Shown: piece after piece, positions 5,867 through 10,017 of the stretch
Layout: every line of letters starts with the position of its first letter
Numbering within the stretch: the first letter of the stretch is position 1
Source: an uncultured Eubacteriales bacterium
Lineage (GTDB): Bacteria; Bacillota; Clostridia; Christensenellales; Borkfalkiaceae
DNA length: 10,017 bases
Reading direction: 5' to 3'
NCBI GenBank assembly: GCA_900545325.1
Contig: UQZE01000074.1
Span: 1 to 10,017, forward strand
Program-made: the position numbers and the translations under genes
Notes under the pieces: model-generated
The model's database searches: none
Seen by the model: only the letters and a program-made list of their open reading frames with translations
What the model was told of the DNA's origin: nothing

Positions 5867-6700
5867 ATGTTGAAAAAAATCAGCTGTTTTTTGGCGGTGG
5901 CGTTCGCCGCGCTCTTTCTGTCGGCGTGCGGATACAAACTTTCCGCGCCCGTAGACGGCGCGGCCGAAAAGAACCGCGAAGAAGAAAGCACCATCGCCCG
6001 CACGTTCGTGGGTTCCTACACAAAGGAAGTGGGCATTATGGGCACCATATACGGCGGGCATCTCATTAACCTCTATACGGACGGAAAGGCGCAAATCCGC
6101 TATGCGTTCTACGGCGGGCTGATGGGCGGTTCGAGTTCGGGGCTGTACGAGGGGACGTATACGCTGGAAAACGAAGTTCTCGACATCGACTATTCCGCGG
6201 AGGGGAAGGAACATTCCTTTCACGCGGAGATCGCGGACGGTTCTTTCCGCGGGCAGATCGTGCTGGGCATGTCCGATACTCCCGACGACAAGACCGACGG
6301 CTCCAACCCCGGACTGACCTACTTTGAAATCCCCAAGACCGCCGTTACCAACAGCGGCAGGGCGTTCTGGGGTGCGGCGCGCGGCGAAAGCGGTTACAGC
6401 GCGCAGGTGCTGGAACTGAACCACAGCGCGGAAGACGGCAGCGAAGGCGAGTTTTCCTTAACGATCGCGTCGAGCGACTGCACGGGGGAAATAAGCGGCG
6501 CGTTCGTCAAAAACGGCAAGACGCTGACTTTCACCTACGACGTCCCCGCGGTGGCGGACGGTGAAATTTTATCCGTCGTCTTGACGGAGGATTATTCTTC
6601 GGATATTTCCATGCTGAACGAATACGTGCTTATATCCGATTTCAATATAGGCAATATTCCCGCCGGCGTGCGTCCCACGCTGGTCATGGGTAAAAATTAA
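5867..6700 (+). CDS. Lipoprotein with beta-rich repeat domains, function unknown
   Basis: A 277-aa lipoprotein: MLKKISCFLAVAFAALFLSA followed by Cys 21. Residues about 45-130 form a lipocalin-like beta unit (FVGSYTKEV, HLINLYTDGKAQIRYAFYGG, GLYEGTYTLENEVLDIDYSA). The strand order and the LYxDGxxxxRY pattern recall the C-terminal units of the lipoprotein just upstream, so the two may share a domain by duplication. A second beta-rich region covers about 165-270 (EGEFSLTIASSDCTGEISGA, KNGKTLTFTYDV). I start at ATG 5867, with ACGGAGA about 6 bases upstream; the frame also opens at GTG 5849, but that would put charged residues before the signal peptide and use no ribosome site. It lies 21 bases after the previous gene. 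No named family recognised. Confidence 0.75.
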   Translation: MLKKISCFLAVAFAALFLSACGYKLSAPVDGAAEKNREEESTIARTFVGSYTKEVGIMGTIYGGHLINLYTDGKAQIRYAFYGGLMGGSSSGLYEGTYTLENEVLDIDYSAEGKEHSFHAEIADGSFRGQIVLGMSDTPDDKTDGSNPGLTYFEIPKTAVTNSGRAFWGAARGESGYSAQVLELNHSAEDGSEGEFSLTIASSDCTGEISGAFVKNGKTLTFTYDVPAVADGEILSVVLTEDYSSDISMLNEYVLISDFNIGNIPAGVRPTLVMGKN

Positions 6701-6713
6701 AAGGAGCGATATT

Positions 6714-7703
6714 ATGGAAGAAGTGAGATCGATTTTCAAAAAATACAGGCGCAAGCTGGCGGCGGAAGGCTTTTTGAAAGCCCTGCTGTGGGGCGCGGTA
6801 TCCGGATTCGCCGTCAACCTGATCTTCGTGGCGGTGCTGTTCGTTACGGCGGTGGATCTCGTATGGGTATCCGCGCTTACGTGCGTTCTCATCGTCGCGG
6901 CGACGACTGCCGCCCTTTATTTCAAAAAATACCGCCCGACGGCGCGTTCGGTCGCGGAACGGGTGGATAAACTCGGACTGGAAGAGCGGCTCATCACGAT
7001 GGTCGAGCTGGAAAACGACGATTCGTATATCGCTATGCGCCAGCGCGAGGACGCGAAAGCGGCGCTTAAAAGCTTTCAAAACAAACACCTGAAAATTTCC
7101 GTTCTCGGCCGAAACGTTGCGCTGGCGGTATCCGTCGCGGCGGTTTCGGTATTCGCCACTGCGTATACGGCGCTGAGCATGGCGGGCGCCGCGCCCTCCT
7201 TCGACGAGATCGTGGAGGGAACGGAGCCGCCGCAGTACGTGGAGCTTTCCTATGAGGCGGCGGAGGGCGGTTTCGTCACGGGCAATATCTACCAGTTGCT
7301 GGCCGCGGGGGAAGACGGCAGCGAAGTGATGGCCGTCGCGGACGACGGGTACGTGTTCGATAAGTGGTCGGACGGCGTGGCAACCCCCGCGCGCACCGAT
7401 ACGGAGGTTGCCGTTTCCATGCAGGTAACCGCGGAATTTCTGAAAATCCCCGAACCGGGCGACGAAATGCCCGACGACGATTTCGATATGGGGCAGATGG
7501 AGGGCGAAGATTTCGAAATGCCGGGCAATCTCGGCGTAGCGGGCAAGTACGAAGATCACAACCAGGTGATCGACGGCAACACGTATTACAGGGATGTGTA
7601 CGAGAAATATTATGAGGACGCTCTCGCCATTCTGGAATCGGGCGGCGTGGTCCCCGAAGAGCTGCGGCAGATCATAGAGGCGTATTTCGGCGTGATCTTG
7701 TAA
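6714..7703 (+). CDS. Membrane protein with InlB B-repeat-like extracellular module, MoxR-operon partner
   Basis: A 329-aa protein with two adjacent membrane helices at about 22-44 and 49-70 and a third at about 134-155. Between them is a cytoplasmic-looking charged segment (ARSVAERVDKLGLEERLITM) of the kind seen at the N-terminus of DUF4175-like proteins in MoxR clusters. Outside, residues about 178-242 match the divergent InlB B-repeat/bacterial repeat type: MAVADDGYVFDKWSDGVA, then ARTDTEVAVSMQVTAEF. A Met/Asp/Glu-rich linker (about 245-270) precedes a conserved-looking tail (VIDGNTYYRDVYEKYYEDAL). AAGGAG lies 7 bases before the ATG, 13 bases after the upstream lipoprotein. It may be the membrane client or scaffold for the MoxR system downstream; that is inference from context. 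Confidence 0.72.
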   Translation: MEEVRSIFKKYRRKLAAEGFLKALLWGAVSGFAVNLIFVAVLFVTAVDLVWVSALTCVLIVAATTAALYFKKYRPTARSVAERVDKLGLEERLITMVELENDDSYIAMRQREDAKAALKSFQNKHLKISVLGRNVALAVSVAAVSVFATAYTALSMAGAAPSFDEIVEGTEPPQYVELSYEAAEGGFVTGNIYQLLAAGEDGSEVMAVADDGYVFDKWSDGVATPARTDTEVAVSMQVTAEFLKIPEPGDEMPDDDFDMGQMEGEDFEMPGNLGVAGKYEDHNQVIDGNTYYRDVYEKYYEDALAILESGGVVPEELRQIIEAYFGVIL

Positions 7704-7732
7704 CGGAAAACATCAAAGAAGGAGAATATAAA

Positions 7733-8734
7733 ATGGCAACGGAGCAAAGCGTACGGGAATTCACTCAGACGGCAAAGAACATTTTCGAACAGATTTCGAG
7801 AGATATCGTCGGGCAAAAAGAAGTGGTCGAGGGCGCGGTCATCGCGATGATCGCGGGCGGAAACGTGCTTTTGGAGGGCGTGCCCGGCGTGGGAAAAACG
7901 AGGCTGGTGCGCACGCTGGGCAGGGTATTCAATCTGCCTTTTTCGAGAATACAGTTCACCCCCGACCTCATGCCCGCGGACGTAACGGGCACAAACATTA
8001 TCGTCAAGGACGAAAAGGGTAATTCCCGGTTTCAGTTTCAGGAAGGACCTGTTTTCAGCAATATTATTTTAGCGGACGAGATCAACCGCGCCACGCCGAA
8101 AACGCAGTCGGCTCTGCTCGAAGCTATGCAGGAACACACGGTTACGGTCATGGGCGAATCGCGCCCTCTCGCGGAACCGTTTTTCGTGCTGGCGACGCAG
8201 AACCCCATCGAACAGGACGGCACTTATCCGCTGCCCGAAGCGCAGATGGACAGATTTATGTTCAAGATACTCGTGCCAAACCCCGGCCTGGAAGAACTGC
8301 TCGATATCGTGAAGATGACGCAGAAGACCATGGCGGAAGTGGCCGATCCTGTTTGCAGCGCGGCGCAGCTGCTCGAAATGCGCGCTACGGCGAACGAGAT
8401 CCCCGTGGCGGAAAGCGTGCTGCGCTACGCGATGCAGCTTTGCCTCGCGACGCATCCCGAAGGGGAATGTGCGGCGGAAACTTCTAAAAAATACGTGCGC
8501 AACGGCGCCAGCCCGCGCGCGGGACAGGCGCTGATCTCTGCGGCGAAGGTAAAGGCGATGCTCGCGGGACGTTTCAACGTGTCCTACGAGGATATAGACG
8601 AGCTCGCGCTGCCTGTCCTGCGCCACCGCATCAAACTGAATTTCGAAGCGATATCCGACCGTGTGGACGCGGACGGGGTGATAAAACGCATACTTTCCGA
8701 ACTCAAAGACGATAAGGCAAAGAAGAAAAAATGA
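7733..8734 (+). CDS. MoxR family AAA+ ATPase
   Basis: A 333-aa cytoplasmic ATPase of the usual MoxR length. Walker A is GVPGVGKT (49-56), Walker B IILADE (111-116) followed by the typical INRATPKTQSALLEAMQE, sensor 1 ATQNPIEQDGTYPLPEAQMD (154-173), with the likely arginine finger at R174 in MDRF. The family signature FTPDLMPADVTG is present at 76-87. Family knowledge: MoxR ATPases form hexameric rings and act with VWA proteins as chaperone-like machines for assembly or activation of protein complexes. AAGGAG lies 8 bases before the ATG. The TGA overlaps the DUF58 start as ATGA. All catalytic residues look intact. Confidence 0.96.
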   Translation: MATEQSVREFTQTAKNIFEQISRDIVGQKEVVEGAVIAMIAGGNVLLEGVPGVGKTRLVRTLGRVFNLPFSRIQFTPDLMPADVTGTNIIVKDEKGNSRFQFQEGPVFSNIILADEINRATPKTQSALLEAMQEHTVTVMGESRPLAEPFFVLATQNPIEQDGTYPLPEAQMDRFMFKILVPNPGLEELLDIVKMTQKTMAEVADPVCSAAQLLEMRATANEIPVAESVLRYAMQLCLATHPEGECAAETSKKYVRNGASPRAGQALISAAKVKAMLAGRFNVSYEDIDELALPVLRHRIKLNFEAISDRVDADGVIKRILSELKDDKAKKKK

Positions 8735-9630
8735 AAAACCCCTATCTGAACGACGAATTTTTCAGTATTCTGGAAACGCAGGCGCTGCAGCTGAAAAAGG
8801 AGCTGACGGGATATTTCGGCGGCAAGCACCTGACGAAATCGTACGGGCAGACCGTCGAATTCGCCGATTACCGCGAATACATGCTCGGGGACGACATCCG
8901 AAGGATAGACTGGAATCTGTACAGCCGTTTCGAAAAATATTTTCTCAAGCTGTTTACGGACGAACGGCAGATGCAGGTCGATATCTACATAGACTGTTCG
9001 GCTTCCATGGGAAAGGTCATTCCCGCCAAGGGACAGTACGTCGTTGCGCTAGCGGCGGGGCTGGGGTTTCTCGCGGTGCACAATACGGACCGCGTTTCCT
9101 TTAAATTTATACGCAACGAAAGGATAGAAAACAACACGGGCGTCATCGTCGGAAAAAGCGCTTTTTTCCGCGCGTTGCAGACGCTCGACGCGCAGGAATT
9201 TTCGGGCGACAGTTTCATTTCCGAAGCCGTGCTGAACGAGCGGGACGGCGGGAAACGGAACGGGCTTTCGGTGATCGTTTCCGATTTCCTCACCGACAAC
9301 GACTGGAAAAAGGCCGTCGATCTGTTCTGTTTCAACGGCAGGCAGGCGCTTGTCGTGCAGGTGCTGGCGAAAGAAGAGGTTTCGCCCTCCTATACCGGCC
9401 GCATGCATCTGATCGATTCGGAGGCGGAAGACCTCTTCGACGGCAAAAACATGCGCATGCGGGTAACGGGTGCCCTGCAGAAGGCGTATGACAGGGCCTG
9501 CCGCGCCATCAGGGAAGACATCAGGGAATTCTGCGCCGCGCGCGGCGTCGGTTTCGTGAGCCTGAGCACGGAAATCCCGATACGGAAGGCTATTTTCCAA
9601 GAATTGATGAAAGTTGGTTTACTGGTATGA
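8731..9630 (+). CDS. DUF58 domain protein (VWA-like), MoxR partner
   Basis: A 299-aa soluble protein with the DUF58 signature VEFADYREYMLGDDIRRIDW (42-61) and NLYSRFEKYFLKLF (62-75). This is followed by a VWA-like core: VDIYIDCSASMG at 83-94 with a complete DxSxS metal site, and a second acidic loop SDFLTDN at 184-190. No membrane helix is evident, so it is the short soluble form. DUF58 proteins are regularly encoded next to moxR and bind metal through the VWA-like site; the substrate is unknown. Four-base ATGA overlaps join it to MoxR upstream and to the VWA gene downstream, implying fixed co-expression. Confidence 0.93.
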   Translation: MKNPYLNDEFFSILETQALQLKKELTGYFGGKHLTKSYGQTVEFADYREYMLGDDIRRIDWNLYSRFEKYFLKLFTDERQMQVDIYIDCSASMGKVIPAKGQYVVALAAGLGFLAVHNTDRVSFKFIRNERIENNTGVIVGKSAFFRALQTLDAQEFSGDSFISEAVLNERDGGKRNGLSVIVSDFLTDNDWKKAVDLFCFNGRQALVVQVLAKEEVSPSYTGRMHLIDSEAEDLFDGKNMRMRVTGALQKAYDRACRAIREDIREFCAARGVGFVSLSTEIPIRKAIFQELMKVGLLV

Positions 9631-10017
9631 TATTTTTAATCCCCTTGGGTTTTCTCGCGCTGATCGGGCTTTTGGCGCTGCTTGCGATCTACCTGATCAA
9701 GCCGAGTTATCAAAATAAAGTGATACCTTCTTCCTATATCTGGAAGGAAAGTTTGAAATACAGGAAAAAGCAGGTTCCGGCCAGCGCGCTCAGAAACGTG
9801 CTCATCGTCATCTGCCAGATTCTCATTATCGTGCTTTGCGCGTTCATTATCGCCACGCCGATGCTGCGGTCGGGTGCCGCCGATACGGATGAAAAAATCG
9901 TCATTATCGACGCTTCCGCGGACATGCGCGCGGAGGACAATTACGTTACCCGCTTCGAACGCGCCGTCGAACAGGCGAGAACGCTCGCCGAAAGCTCTGT
10001 GCGCGGCGGCGAAAAAA
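9627..10017 (+). CDS. BatA-like membrane protein with VWA domain, N-terminal part (runs off right edge)
   Basis: About 130 residues are visible. It opens with a hydrophobic helix (IPLGFLALIGLLALLAIYLI, 5-24), then the BatA-type segment KPSYQNKVIPSSYIWKESLK, then a second helix at about 57-77 (NVLIVICQILIIVLCAF). A VWA domain begins at about 89: EKIVIIDASADMRAE. This is the arrangement of aerotolerance-regulator/BatA N-terminal proteins. The metal-site motif reads DASAD (95-99) rather than the usual DxSxS, with Asp in place of the second Ser. It starts by ATGA overlap with the DUF58 stop; no independent ribosome site is obvious. Its downstream domains cannot be seen. Confidence 0.85.
   Translation, partial: MIFLIPLGFLALIGLLALLAIYLIKPSYQNKVIPSSYIWKESLKYRKKQVPASALRNVLIVICQILIIVLCAFIIATPMLRSGAADTDEKIVIIDASADMRAEDNYVTRFERAVEQARTLAESSVRGGEK

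Noticed and set aside
4289..6424. Very long minus-strand open frame of 711 codons
   Set aside because: It is antisense to two well-supported lipoprotein genes with signal peptides, its translation is Arg/His-rich without domains, and such frames arise easily opposite GC-rich codon use.
6684..7559. Minus-strand open frame of 291 codons
   Set aside because: Antisense to the membrane protein gene, which has a good ribosome site and recognisable domains; the translation is His/Arg-rich shadow sequence.
1..10017. CRISPR arrays, tRNA or rRNA genes, integrase or transposase genes, terminal inverted repeats
   Set aside because: Reading through both strands I saw no regularly spaced repeats, no RNA-gene-like stretches and no recombinase motifs; nearly all sequence is accounted for by coding regions.

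Overview
The window joins two unlike pieces of a Clostridia-type (Firmicutes) genome. Evidence for this assignment is strong AGGAGG-type Shine-Dalgarno sites before nearly every gene, lipoproteins with short Gram-positive-style signal peptides, a BspA-type leucine-rich repeat, bacterial Ig-like (Big_2) domains, and a PcfJ/PcfK-like conjugative-element module. I cannot name a genus from sequence alone. 

Region A (1 to about 3,680, all genes on the minus strand) is the cargo or replication-support part of an integrative conjugative element or plasmid. It reads leftwards as a tight chain: a 5'-truncated gene of unknown function, then six small unknown ORFs (103, 75, 63, 71, 59 and 124 aa), an 87-aa protein resembling DUF6809, a 330-aa PcfK-like protein fused to MutS domain I, and the start of a PcfJ-like protein that leaves the window. 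Genes overlap or sit within about 20 bases of each other, and stop codons often lie in the next gene's Shine-Dalgarno site, so this is one transcription unit. 

Near 3,660-3,690 the element meets chromosome-like DNA with visibly higher GC. At this join a minus-strand element gene and a plus-strand leucine-rich-repeat gene are both cut off at their 5' ends, head to head. It is either a real deletion/insertion scar or an assembly misjoin. 

Region B (about 3,680 to 10,017, all genes on the plus strand) begins with the C-terminal remnant of the leucine-rich-repeat protein and a hairpin. A probable operon follows: an Ig-like-domain lipoprotein, a second lipoprotein, a membrane protein with an InlB B-repeat-like extracellular module, a MoxR AAA+ ATPase, a DUF58 protein, and the N-terminal part of a BatA-like von Willebrand A membrane protein running off the right edge. 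MoxR, DUF58 and VWA proteins are a known conserved trio, thought to act as a chaperone-like system at the membrane. The two lipoproteins and the repeat-bearing membrane protein look like lineage-specific envelope partners. Neither edge is a natural boundary.
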